The notes: generated by a model from the sequence alone, not told the origin. A DNA stretch of 8,305 bases from Bordetella parapertussis (GCA_945871945.1 CAMBXY010000063.1:1-8305), one strand, 5' to 3'. Positions 1 to 7,003 are shown, counted from the stretch's first letter. Program-made: numbers and translations.

Positions 1-185
1 AAAACAGCAGGCTCTTGCCACCAGTGGTCTGGCAAGCCCAAACCCTTGGCCAAACTTTCATTGCGGCCCACCCAGTGCACATCACGCAAAGGGGTGGCGC
101 TCACCGAGGTGTGAAAAGACGGGCCTAAAGCGGCAAAACGGTTGCGCCATGCGAGCTGTGGCAATGGGTCGGCTAAAGATGGCAT
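1..185 (-). CDS. selO: SelO/YdiU-family protein adenylyltransferase, N-terminal fragment
   Basis: Reading the minus strand from the ATG at 185-183 gives 61 open codons to the window edge with no stop. The start reads MPSLADPLPQLAWRNRF, followed by AALGPSF, a TPL segment and HWVGRNESLAKGLGLP. The W-x-N-RF...LGP-F...TPL...W-V pattern is typical of the N-terminus of SelO (YdiU, UPF0061). These are pseudokinase-fold enzymes that transfer AMP to protein Ser/Thr/Tyr residues and are usually about 480-500 residues long. The nucleotide-binding and catalytic parts lie outside the window, so activity cannot be judged. The start is uncertain: no Shine-Dalgarno precedes this ATG, while an in-frame GTG at 200-198, five codons upstream, follows a G-run (complement of 205-210) by four bases. 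The gene is divergent from the acyl-CoA ligase, with no obvious functional link. The family call rests on recalled motif resemblance only. Confidence 0.72.
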   Translation of the reverse strand, partial: MPSLADPLPQLAWRNRFAALGPSFHTSVSATPLRDVHWVGRNESLAKGLGLPDHWWQEPAV

Positions 186-188
186 GGA

Positions 189-206
189 GGGATTGTGCAC
201 AATACC
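189..206. promoter_or_regulatory. Operator-like palindrome between divergent genes
   Basis: Bases 192-203 are a perfect 12-base palindrome, ATTGTGCACAAT. After one mismatched pair (191/204) two further pairs match (189-190 with 205-206). It lies in the 66-base gap between the divergent selO-like gene and the acyl-CoA ligase, so a bound regulator could affect either. It overlaps the alternative GTG start of the selO-like gene, so in that case it would be partly coding. No convincing -35/-10 pair could be assigned on either strand. The regulator is unknown; the dyad shape is compatible with a dimeric repressor, but that is inference. Confidence 0.35.
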
Positions 207-251
207 CCCCAACCATAACCACCACAGGGCGATGACCCTAGGAGACTGTCC

Positions 252-1877
252 ATGCTCGGACTCATGCAAAACCAAGCTTTATCTGTGTCATCTTTGATCG
301 ATTTCGCAGAAAAGCAACATGGGGACGTGGAAATTGTGTCACGCCGTGTGGAGGGCGATATTCACCGCAGCACATGGGCCACCATTGCCCACCGCTCGCG
401 TCAGGTGGCCAATGCCTTGGATCAATGGAAGGTGGGCCAAGGCGCACGGGTGGCCACCTTGGCATGGAATGGCTACAGGCATTTGGAGTTGTATTTTGGG
501 GTGAGCAGCAGTGGCCGTGTGATTCACACCCTGAACCCACGCCTGCACCCCGACCAAATCGTCTGGATTGCCAACCACGCCGAAGACGAGGTGATGTGCT
601 TTGACATGAGCTTCTTGCCGATTGCCAAGCAAATCCATGAGCGCTGCACAACCGTGAAGCATTGGGTTGCGCTGTGCGATGCAGACCAACTGCCTGCCGA
701 TACCGGCATACCCGGCTTGCTCAGTTACGAGGCTTGGATGAGCCAGCAATCCACAGCCTACGCTTGGCCGACACTGGATGAAAATTCGGCTTCATGCATG
801 TGCTACACCAGTGGCACGACCGGCAACCCCAAGGCGGCTTTGTACAGCCACCGCTCCACCGTCTTGCACGCTTATGCCTGTGCCTTGCCGGATGTGATGT
901 GCTTGTCGGCACGCGACGCTATCTTGCCGGTGGTGCCCATGTTCCACGTCAGCGCTTGGGGCATCCCTTACAGCGCGGCCATGGTGGGGGCGAAGTTGGT
1001 TTTTCCTGGTGCGGCGCTGGACGGCAAATCGATTTACGAGCTCTTAGAGACTGAGAAGGTCACTTTGGCTGCAGGCGTGCCTACCGTCTGGCAAATGCTG
1101 TTAGCCCATTTGAAAACCCACGATCTGCGCTTTAACCATTTGAAGCGAACCGTCATTGGTGGCTCGGCTTGCCCGCCCGCCATGATTCATGCCTTCAACG
1201 ACCAATACGGCGTTGAAGTGCTGCACGCTTGGGGCATGACCGAACTCAGCCCGCTGGGCACTTTGTCTACGCTGAAAAACAAGCACCTGGCTTTGCCTGA
1301 AGCAGACAAAATGAAAATCCGCATGAAACAAGGCCGTGCGATCTTTGGTCTGGATTTCAAAATTGTGGATGACAACGGCAAAGAACAAGCCCATGACGGC
1401 AAAGCCTATGGCGATTTGTTGGTCAAAGGGCCGTGGGTCATTAAAGAGTATTTCAAACAAGAAGGCGCTTCACCTTTGATCGACGGATGGTTTCCTACCG
1501 GCGATGTCGCAACCGTCGACGCCGACGGCTATATGCAAATCACCGACCGCAGCAAAGACGTCATCAAATCCGGCGGCGAATGGATCAGTTCCATTGATGT
1601 CGAGAACATCGCCATGGCGCATCCCGAGGTATTGATGGCGGCTTGTATTGGCATGCCGCATCCCAAATGGGATGAGCGGCCCATCGTGGTGGTGGTGGTC
1701 AAACCTGGCGCCAAGCTCGAACGTGAGCAAGTGTTGAGTTTTTACGAGGGAAAAATTGCGAAATGGCAAATCCCCGATGATGCTGTCTTTGTCGAGGCCA
1801 TTCCCATAGGGGCGACAGGAAAAATGCTTAAAACAAAATTGCGTGAAATGTTAAGCACCTATAAATTACCTGCCTAG
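252..1877 (+). CDS. AMP-forming fatty-acyl-CoA ligase (AlkK/DmdB-like)
   Basis: 541-residue cytoplasmic enzyme of the ANL adenylate-forming superfamily. It activates a carboxylic acid with ATP and joins it to CoA through an acyl-AMP intermediate. Visible motifs: P-loop-like [11 protein letters not shown] at 185-195; WGMTE (A5) at 327-331; DGWFPTGD (A7) at 411-418, with D418 the ribose-binding Asp; [14 protein letters not shown] (A8 hinge) at 432-445; and the C-terminal catalytic Lys K524 in GATGKMLK. All key residues are present and the length matches the AlkK and DmdB groups (about 540-546). The N-terminus (MLGLMQ...[13 protein letters not shown]...) resembles medium/long-chain fatty acid ligases and 3-methylthiopropionyl-CoA ligases; chain length and substrate cannot be fixed by eye. 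The start at 252 is supported by GGAG at 241-244 with 7-base spacing; an internal ATG at 264 is less likely. It lies 68 bases upstream of the transporter binding-protein gene on the same strand and shares the beta-oxidation theme with the gene at 7059. Confidence 0.93.
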   Translation: MLGLMQNQALSVSSLIDFAEKQHGDVEIVSRRVEGDIHRSTWATIAHRSRQVANALDQWKVGQGARVATLAWNGYRHLELYFGVSSSGRVIHTLNPRLHPDQIVWIANHAEDEVMCFDMSFLPIAKQIHERCTTVKHWVALCDADQLPADTGIPGLLSYEAWMSQQSTAYAWPTLDENSASCMCYTSGTTGNPKAALYSHRSTVLHAYACALPDVMCLSARDAILPVVPMFHVSAWGIPYSAAMVGAKLVFPGAALDGKSIYELLETEKVTLAAGVPTVWQMLLAHLKTHDLRFNHLKRTVIGGSACPPAMIHAFNDQYGVEVLHAWGMTELSPLGTLSTLKNKHLALPEADKMKIRMKQGRAIFGLDFKIVDDNGKEQAHDGKAYGDLLVKGPWVIKEYFKQEGASPLIDGWFPTGDVATVDADGYMQITDRSKDVIKSGGEWISSIDVENIAMAHPEVLMAACIGMPHPKWDERPIVVVVVKPGAKLEREQVLSFYEGKIAKWQIPDDAVFVEAIPIGATGKMLKTKLREMLSTYKLPA

Positions 1878-1893
1878 GACATTCCCTAGCAGA

Positions 1894-1926
1894 GTAAACC
1901 CCCCTTTACCATTAGGCTATGGTTAA
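1894..1926. promoter_or_regulatory. Inverted repeats upstream of the binding-protein gene
   Basis: The 68-base gap between the ligase and the binding-protein gene holds two overlapping inverted repeats. The first is GTAAA (1894-1898) and TTTAC (1905-1909), separated by six C. The second is ACCAT (1908-1912) and ATGGT (1919-1923) with a six-base centre; past one mismatch it extends to TT/AA, giving 7 of 8 paired positions over 1905-1926. A shorter CTAGG/CCTAG pair (1874-1878 and 1885-1889) spans the ligase stop codon. None has a following T-run, so an intrinsic terminator is unlikely; an operator or promoter region for the transporter is possible. A weak -10-like TATGGT sits at 1918-1923 without a good -35. 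The arms are short and chance is a real possibility. Confidence 0.25.
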
Positions 1927-1945
1927 CATCAATCAGGAGATAAAT

Positions 1946-3178
1946 ATGGCATCGCGTAAATCTTGGCTGGCGCTGACACTGTTCAGCTTTTTGTCTCTCA
2001 GTGCTTGGGCGCAAAAAGGTGAGGTTGTGAAGATTGCTTGGATTGACCCCTTGTCAGGTCTGATGGCGCCTGTGGGCTCCAATCAACTCAAAACCCTGCA
2101 ATACCTTGCAGAAGAAACCAACAAAAGCAACCCTGCTGGGGTGAAGTTTGAAATCATTGGCTTGGACAACAAACTCAGCCCTGCCGAAAGTTTGAACCAA
2201 CTCAAGTCCGCTTTGGACCAGGGCGTGCGCTACATCACCCAAGGCAATGGTTCCTCGGTTGCTGGTGCTTTGCTCGATGCAGTGAACAAACACAACGAAC
2301 GCAACCCCGGCAAAGAAATTATTTTCCTCAACTACGCTGCGGTGGACCCCGACTTCACCAACAGCAAATGCAGTTACTGGCATTTTCGCTTTGACGCCGA
2401 CACTTCCATGAAGATGGAAGCCATGACCACCTATATCAAGGACATGAAGGAAGTTAAAAAAATCTATTTGCTCAACCAAAACTATTCGCATGGTCAGCAA
2501 GTGGTGAAGTACGCCAAAGAAAACCTTGCCCGCAAGCGTCCCGATATTGAAATTGTGGGCGAAGACCTGCATCCCTTGGCGCAGGTGCGTGACTTCGCCC
2601 CCTATATTGCCAAAATCAAAGCCTCCGGTGCAGATACTGTCATCACCGGCAACTGGGGTTCAGACCTGGCCTTGCTGGTCAAAGCTGCCAACGAGGGCGG
2701 CTACAACGGCCGCTTCTTCACCTATTACACCGGTGTGACCGGCACGCCCACCGCATTGGGCCAAGGCGGCGCTGGCCGCGTTTACCAAATTGGCTATGCC
2801 CACTACAACATGGGCGGACGCATGAGCCAGCACATGGCAGGCTTCAAAGCCAAGTACAACGACGATTTGTACACTGGTGCCTTTATGGGTGTTTTCGATT
2901 TACTCACCCAAGCCATGGCCAAAGCGGGCTCTACCGATCCTGTTAAAGTTGCCGCAGCGATGCATGGGCATAAATTCAAGGGCTATAACGGCGACATGGA
3001 AATGCGCAAACTCGACCACCAAATGCAGCAAACCCTTTACATGACCGTGTGGCAAAAAGTGGATAAAAAATTCCCCTACAGCGCTGAAAATACGGGCATG
3101 ACCTTGGCGCCGGTCAAAACCTTTGAGCCTTATGTCTCGAGCACACCGACCAGTTGCCAAATGAAGATGCCCTCCTGA
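1946..3178 (+). CDS. Periplasmic substrate-binding protein of a Liv/HAAT-type ABC transporter
   Basis: 410-residue exported binding protein of the type I periplasmic fold (Peripla_BP_6). It captures the solute in the periplasm and hands it to LivHM. The start at 1946 is chosen because AGGAGA (1935-1940) precedes it by 5 bases and the protein then opens with a classic signal peptide: MASRKSW, a hydrophobic core ALTLFSFLSLS, and a probable cut after AWA (about residue 23). An upstream in-frame ATG at 1919 would add nine polar residues and has no ribosome site. The mature protein begins with VVKIAWIDPLSGLMAPVG, the usual first strand and ligand loop of the family. Cys142 (CSYWHFRFDAD) and Cys404, near the C-terminus, could form a disulfide. 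The next four genes encode the cognate permeases and ATPases. The ligand is unassigned: branched-chain amino acids are the default annotation, but relatives bind aromatic or other carboxylic acids and the neighbours are CoA-ester enzymes. Confidence 0.93.
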   Translation: MASRKSWLALTLFSFLSLSAWAQKGEVVKIAWIDPLSGLMAPVGSNQLKTLQYLAEETNKSNPAGVKFEIIGLDNKLSPAESLNQLKSALDQGVRYITQGNGSSVAGALLDAVNKHNERNPGKEIIFLNYAAVDPDFTNSKCSYWHFRFDADTSMKMEAMTTYIKDMKEVKKIYLLNQNYSHGQQVVKYAKENLARKRPDIEIVGEDLHPLAQVRDFAPYIAKIKASGADTVITGNWGSDLALLVKAANEGGYNGRFFTYYTGVTGTPTALGQGGAGRVYQIGYAHYNMGGRMSQHMAGFKAKYNDDLYTGAFMGVFDLLTQAMAKAGSTDPVKVAAAMHGHKFKGYNGDMEMRKLDHQMQQTLYMTVWQKVDKKFPYSAENTGMTLAPVKTFEPYVSSTPTSCQMKMPS

Positions 3179-3206
3179 TTACTTTATGGGTACAGGGCGC
3201 TTAGCT

Positions 3207-3228
3207 AAAGCAAGAGTATTCTTGCTTT
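3207..3228 (+). terminator. Intercistronic hairpin, possible attenuator or mRNA-stability element
   Basis: A perfect 9-base inverted repeat, AAAGCAAGA (3207-3215) and TCTTGCTTT (3220-3228), surrounds a GTAT loop. It lies in the 71-base gap between the binding-protein stop and livH. The right arm ends in only three T residues followed by CAAG, so it is a poor intrinsic terminator and probably allows readthrough. A hairpin here would suit partial termination or protection of the upstream message, giving more binding protein than membrane components, as known for other binding-protein operons. The structure is seen directly; the role is inferred. Confidence 0.5.
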
Positions 3229-3249
3229 CAAGTCTGGCCATCTGCTGAT

Positions 3250-4281
3250 ATGGAATTTTTCCTGATTTCCTCGCTCAACGGTTTGAGCTACGGACTGCTG
3301 CTGTTCATGCTCAGTTCGGGACTGACCTTGATCTTCAGCATGATGGGGGTACTCAATTTTGCCCACGCCAGCTTTTATATGTTGGGCGCTTATTTCGGCT
3401 ATACCTTAGAGAGCCGTTTGGGTTTTTGGCCCGCCTTGTTGCTGGCGCCCCTCTTGGCTGGCGCGGCCGGTGCTTTCTTCGAGAGCAAGGTACTGCGCAA
3501 AGTCCACAAGATGGGCCATGTGTCTGAATTGCTGGTCACTTTCGGTTTGTCTTACATCGTGCTGGAATTGGTGCAACTTTTGTGGGGGCGGGTGGCGGTG
3601 GAGTTCAGCCCCCCTGCCTTTTTGCAAGGGCCGGTGTTCACCCTCATCAACCATGGCCAACTGGGTTTGTCCTTGGTGTTTGGTGCGGGCGGTGAGGTTT
3701 GCCAAGCCACGGACACAGCGGTTCGCATTGTTTGTTCGCCCTTTCCTGCCACCCGTGCTTTCATCATGGCCACCGCGGTGGCCATGGTCATCAGCCTGTG
3801 GTGGGTGCTGACCCGCACCCGCGCGGGTCTCATCATCCAAGCGGCCTTGACCCACCCCGAAACAGTAGAAACCTTGGGGCACAATGTGCCGCGTGTGTTC
3901 ATGCTGGTGTTTGCCATGGGCACGGGTTTGGCGGGTTTGGCCGGCGTCATTGGTGGCATGACTTTCATTACCGAGCCGGCCATGGCCGCCACGGTGGGTT
4001 CGGTGATTTTTGTGGTGGTGGTGGTGGGCGGCATGGGTTCGCTCAGCGGTGCTTTTTTGGCCTCCTTGGTGATCGGTGTGGTGCAAACATTTGCTGTCGC
4101 GATTGATTACTCGCTGTTGCAGTTGCTCAAAGACCTAGGCGTTGTGCTCTCAGCCGATGTGCAAAACAACAGTGTGATCAAACTCACCGTCTCGCAGGTC
4201 GCACCCATACTGCCTTACCTGTTGCTGGTGCTGATTTTGATTTTTCGCCCGCGCGGCTTACTTGGCAAACGGGACACTTGA
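3250..4281 (+). CDS. livH: Liv-type ABC transporter permease LivH
   Basis: 343-residue inner-membrane permease of the LivH/BPD_transp_2 family. It pairs with LivM to form the translocation channel. The N-terminus (MEFFLISSLNGLSYGLLLFM) and the GVLNFAHASFYMLGAY segment (about 33-48) are hallmarks of LivH. Multiple hydrophobic segments follow, with a cytoplasmic loop around 197-213 (QAALTHPETVETLGHNV) that should contact the ATPases, and glycine-rich helices (GTGLAGLAGVIGG; VVVVVGGMGSLSGA). It is longer than the roughly 290-310 residues usual for LivH. The extra length is mostly a non-helical segment around 115-170 containing C151 and C162, predicted to be periplasmic. No Shine-Dalgarno is evident before the ATG at 3250, so translation may be weak or depend on readthrough from upstream. 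The stop is two bases before the livM ATG. Confidence 0.94.
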   Translation: MEFFLISSLNGLSYGLLLFMLSSGLTLIFSMMGVLNFAHASFYMLGAYFGYTLESRLGFWPALLLAPLLAGAAGAFFESKVLRKVHKMGHVSELLVTFGLSYIVLELVQLLWGRVAVEFSPPAFLQGPVFTLINHGQLGLSLVFGAGGEVCQATDTAVRIVCSPFPATRAFIMATAVAMVISLWWVLTRTRAGLIIQAALTHPETVETLGHNVPRVFMLVFAMGTGLAGLAGVIGGMTFITEPAMAATVGSVIFVVVVVGGMGSLSGAFLASLVIGVVQTFAVAIDYSLLQLLKDLGVVLSADVQNNSVIKLTVSQVAPILPYLLLVLILIFRPRGLLGKRDT

Positions 4282-4283
4282 GT

Positions 4284-5552
4284 ATGTCAAACCTTTTGTC
4301 GCGTTATGGTGTTTGGCTGGGTTTTGCACTGCTGTTGTTGGTCGCGCCTTGGCTGTTCACCAGCAATTTGTCGCAAACCATGCTGTCGCAAATGGGCATT
4401 GCCATCATTGCCTGCCTGTCTTACAACTTGTTGTTGGGGCAGGGCGGCATGCTCAGTTTTGGACATGCGGTTTACAGTGGCATGGGCAGTTACTTCGCCA
4501 TCCATGCGCTCAACGCCATAGGCGCGGGCAGTCTGCATATCCCCGTGGTGATGTTGCCCTTGGTGGGGGGCTTGGCCGGCATGGGATTTGCCATTTTGTT
4601 GGGTTATGTCACCACCAAAAAGTCGGGCACCACCTTCTCCATGATCACCTTGGGTATGGCCGAACTGGTGTTTGCCATGTCGCTGATGTTCTCCGAGTTT
4701 TTCGGTGGAGAGGCTGGCGTCTCGGCCAACCGGGTGGTCGGTCAAGCTTTCATGGGCATCACCTTTGGACCCCAGCGCGAGGTGTATTACCTGATTGCTT
4801 TTTACACTTTTGTGTCCGTTGCCTTGTTGTATGCCTTGACCCAAACGCCCCTGGGTCGCATATTGAATGCGGTGCGTGACAATCCCGAGCGGGTGGAATT
4901 TGTGGGTTACAACACCCAGCAAGTGCGCTACCGCGCTTTCATCATCGCCGGTTTTTTTGCGGGTATTGCCGGTGGCTTGGGGGCTATCAATTTCGAGATT
5001 GTCACCGCCGAGGTGGTGGGGCCCGCCCGCTCGGGCTCTTATTTGTTGTTCACATTTTTGGGGGGGGCCACGGTTTTCTTTGGCCCCATTTTGGGCGGCA
5101 TATTGATGGTTTTGGCCTTTGTGCTGCTGTCTGAAATCACCAAAGCTTGGCTGCTCTATTTGGGCTTGGTGTTTTTGTTCATGGTGGTCTACGCCCCAGG
5201 CGGTTTGGCTGGCTTGGTGATGATGAACCTGCGGGTGGCCAAAGCCGGTGCCTTGTCTCGCTTGTTGCCGTCCTATGCGGGCTTAGGCCTGGGCCTGGCC
5301 TTGATGCTCGCCGGTGCGGGCGCCTTGGTGGAGATGATTTACCACTTGCAACTCGATGCCGCCAATGGCCCCAACCTGCCTTTTGCGGGCTGGGTGCTCA
5401 ATACCCAAAACCCAAGCACTTGGGGTGTTTCGCTGGGGCTGTTTGTGGTGGGCTTGGCGGTTTTTGAAACAGTGCGCAAACAGTTTGTGCGCCTGTGGGG
5501 TGAGATCCAAACCGATATCGCTGCAGCCCAGCAGCCAAGGCAGGCCGTATGA
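4284..5552 (+). CDS. livM: Liv-type ABC transporter permease LivM with C-terminal membrane extension
   Basis: 422-residue inner-membrane permease, partner of LivH. LivM signatures are visible: NLLLGQGGMLSFGHAVYSGM (about 48-67), the ATPase-contact loop AVRDNPERVEFVGYNTQQV (about 196-214), then GFFAGIAGGLGAI and the terminal YAPGGLAGL motif at 303-311. Most family members end shortly after that motif. Here about 110 further residues follow, with two more likely membrane segments (YAGLGLGLALMLAGAGALV and WGVSLGLFVVGLAVF) and a polar tail ending in QQPRQAV. The ATG at 4284 is preferred, with GGGA at 4271-4274 nine bases upstream; a TTG at 4278 overlapping the livH stop is the alternative. The gene overlaps livG by four bases (ATGA), indicating translational coupling. 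An eight-G run at 5060-5067 after five T residues lies in frame within the coding sequence. Confidence 0.94.
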   Translation: MSNLLSRYGVWLGFALLLLVAPWLFTSNLSQTMLSQMGIAIIACLSYNLLLGQGGMLSFGHAVYSGMGSYFAIHALNAIGAGSLHIPVVMLPLVGGLAGMGFAILLGYVTTKKSGTTFSMITLGMAELVFAMSLMFSEFFGGEAGVSANRVVGQAFMGITFGPQREVYYLIAFYTFVSVALLYALTQTPLGRILNAVRDNPERVEFVGYNTQQVRYRAFIIAGFFAGIAGGLGAINFEIVTAEVVGPARSGSYLLFTFLGGATVFFGPILGGILMVLAFVLLSEITKAWLLYLGLVFLFMVVYAPGGLAGLVMMNLRVAKAGALSRLLPSYAGLGLGLALMLAGAGALVEMIYHLQLDAANGPNLPFAGWVLNTQNPSTWGVSLGLFVVGLAVFETVRKQFVRLWGEIQTDIAAAQQPRQAV

Positions 5553-6307
5553 GCGCTTATTCTCTGGAACTCAAGGGCTTGACCAAGCAATTTGGCAAAA
5601 CCGAAATCATCCGAGGTGTTGATTTGCAAGTGAATGCGGGCGAGCGGGTGGCCATCATCGGGCCCAATGGTGCGGGCAAATCCACACTGTTTAACCTCAT
5701 CAGCGGGCGCTTTGCGCCCAGCGCGGGCAGCATCAGCCTCAACGGCCAGCGCATCGACGGCCTCAAACCGTTTGAAATCAATCGCATGGGGTTATCACGC
5801 AGCTTTCAAATCACCAACATCTTTCCCAAACTCAGCGTCTTTGAAAACCTGCGCTGCGCGGTGCTGTGGAGCTTGGGCCACCGCTATAGTTTTTGGTCGT
5901 TCTTGGGTAATTTGAAAGACGCCAATGAATTGGCAGACAACTGGATGCAGCGTATCCGCTTGAGTGCCAAGCGCGACACCCTGGCGATGAACCTCACCTA
6001 TGCCGAGCAACGCTGCCTGGAAATTGGCATCACCATGGCAGGAGGCGCCGAGGTGGTGTTGCTCGATGAACCCACGGCCGGCATGAACAACAGCGAGACC
6101 GAGCGCTTTATTGGGCTTATCAAAGAGGTGACGCTTGGTAAAACCTTGCTGGCGGTAGAGCACGACATGGGCGTGGTGTTTGGTTTGGCCGACAAAATTG
6201 CGGTGCTGGTGTATGGCGAAATCATCGCTTTTGATACGCCCGACAAAGTTCGTGCCAACCCGCGTGTGCAAGAGGCCTATCTGGGCAGTTTGCAAGAGGA
6301 CCACTGA
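5549..6307 (+). CDS. livG: Liv-type ABC transporter ATPase LivG
   Basis: 252-residue cytoplasmic ATPase subunit, expected to pair with LivF under LivHM. Walker A GPNGAGKS spans 38-45 (K44), Walker B and catalytic Glu lie in VVLLDEPTAGMN (D173, E174), and the switch His is H205 in AVEHD. The signature motif is unusual: where LSGGQ or LSYGQ is expected the protein reads LTYAEQ (149-154), replacing the second glycine with Ala. The C-terminal VYGEIIAFDTPDKVRANPRVQEAYLG is typical of LivG, and the length is normal. The ATG overlaps the livM stop by four bases, with AAGG at 5537-5540 as ribosome site. The Burkholderiales branch of this family may share the altered signature, so it need not mean loss of function. 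Confidence 0.95.
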   Translation: MSAYSLELKGLTKQFGKTEIIRGVDLQVNAGERVAIIGPNGAGKSTLFNLISGRFAPSAGSISLNGQRIDGLKPFEINRMGLSRSFQITNIFPKLSVFENLRCAVLWSLGHRYSFWSFLGNLKDANELADNWMQRIRLSAKRDTLAMNLTYAEQRCLEIGITMAGGAEVVLLDEPTAGMNNSETERFIGLIKEVTLGKTLLAVEHDMGVVFGLADKIAVLVYGEIIAFDTPDKVRANPRVQEAYLGSLQEDH

Positions 6308-7003
6308 ATGCTGCAAGTCGATCAACTTCAGGCCTTTTACGGCAAAAGCCATGTGTTGCATGGCGTCAGTTTTTCTGTGGGCAAGGGCGAGATCGTGGCG
6401 CTCTTGGGGCGCAACGGTTCGGGTCGCTCAACCACAGCCAAGGCCATCATGGGCTTGGTGGATGCCCAAGGCAGCATCTTGTGGCGCGGTCAAGAAATCG
6501 TGGGTCGCAAACCGTTTGAAATTGCCCATTTGGGGCTGGGTTATGTGCCGGAAAACCGCGACATCTTTTCCAAACTCACGGTGCATCAAAACCTGTTGCT
6601 GGGCTTAAAGGGTGACAAGCCCACCGGCCGCTGGGATTTTGAAGACATGTACAACTTGTTTCCGCGCTTGCGCGAGCGCCAGCATACCGAGGCGGGCGTG
6701 CTGTCAGGGGGCGAGCAGCAAATGCTGACCCTGTGCCGCAGCCTCATGGGCGACCCCGAACTCATCATCATTGATGAGCCTACCGAGGGCTTGGCGCCCA
6801 AAATTGTCGAGTTGGTGGGACAGTTTTTGCGCGAACTGCGCAACCGTGGCGTGTCTGTGCTGCTGATTGAACAAAAACTTACCATCGCTATGCAAATCTC
6901 CGACCGCGCTTTGGTCATGGGTCATGGCAGCATGGTGTTTGACGGAACCCCAGACGCCTTGCGAGCCGACGCTGTCACACGCAAGGAATGGTTAGAGGTA
7001 TAA
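6308..7003 (+). CDS. livF: Liv-type ABC transporter ATPase LivF with Arg in Walker A
   Basis: 231-residue cytoplasmic ATPase, partner of LivG, of normal LivF length. The signature is canonical (LSGGEQQ, 132-138), and Walker B IIIDEPTEGLAP contains D156 and E157. The Walker A reads GRNGSGRST (34-42), with Arg40 (codon CGC, 6425-6427) in place of the usually essential Lys. The switch position is Gln189 (LIEQK) rather than His; Gln here is common in LivF. The gene starts immediately after the livG stop, with AGAGGA at 6295-6300 seven bases upstream, so it is part of the same coupled transcript. The reading frame is intact and well conserved, arguing against decay. Function as a regulatory or non-hydrolysing half of the ATPase is inference. 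Confidence 0.95.
   Translation: MLQVDQLQAFYGKSHVLHGVSFSVGKGEIVALLGRNGSGRSTTAKAIMGLVDAQGSILWRGQEIVGRKPFEIAHLGLGYVPENRDIFSKLTVHQNLLLGLKGDKPTGRWDFEDMYNLFPRLRERQHTEAGVLSGGEQQMLTLCRSLMGDPELIIIDEPTEGLAPKIVELVGQFLRELRNRGVSVLLIEQKLTIAMQISDRALVMGHGSMVFDGTPDALRADAVTRKEWLEV

Noticed and set aside
1687..1703. GTG-repeat tracts in the ligase (and at 4012-4025 in livH) as simple-sequence repeats of interest
   Set aside because: They encode ordinary valine-rich beta-strand or membrane segments and are short.
1874..1889. CTAGG/CCTAG inverted repeat at the ligase stop as a terminator
   Set aside because: The stem is only five bases and no T-run follows it.
1919..1945. Upstream ATG at 1919 as start of the binding protein
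   Set aside because: It has no ribosome site and would put nine polar residues before a well-formed signal peptide; the ATG at 1946 has AGGAGA at ideal spacing.
3406..4086. 226-codon open frame on the minus strand, rich in His, Gln and Gly
   Set aside because: It lies wholly antisense to livH. The odd composition is what the complement of membrane-protein codons gives, and no domain is recognisable.
4262..4879. 205-codon plus-strand frame overlapping livM
   Set aside because: It is out of frame with LivM, which shows strong family motifs; the alternative protein is low-complexity Gly/His-rich.
5795..6361. 188-codon open frame on the minus strand across livG and the start of livF
   Set aside because: It is antisense to two well-conserved ATPase genes and has no recognisable motifs.
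6308..7003. livF as a decaying pseudogene because of the Walker A Arg
   Set aside because: The frame is intact, the signature and Walker B motifs are preserved, and the gene is tightly coupled to livG, so a family variant is more likely.
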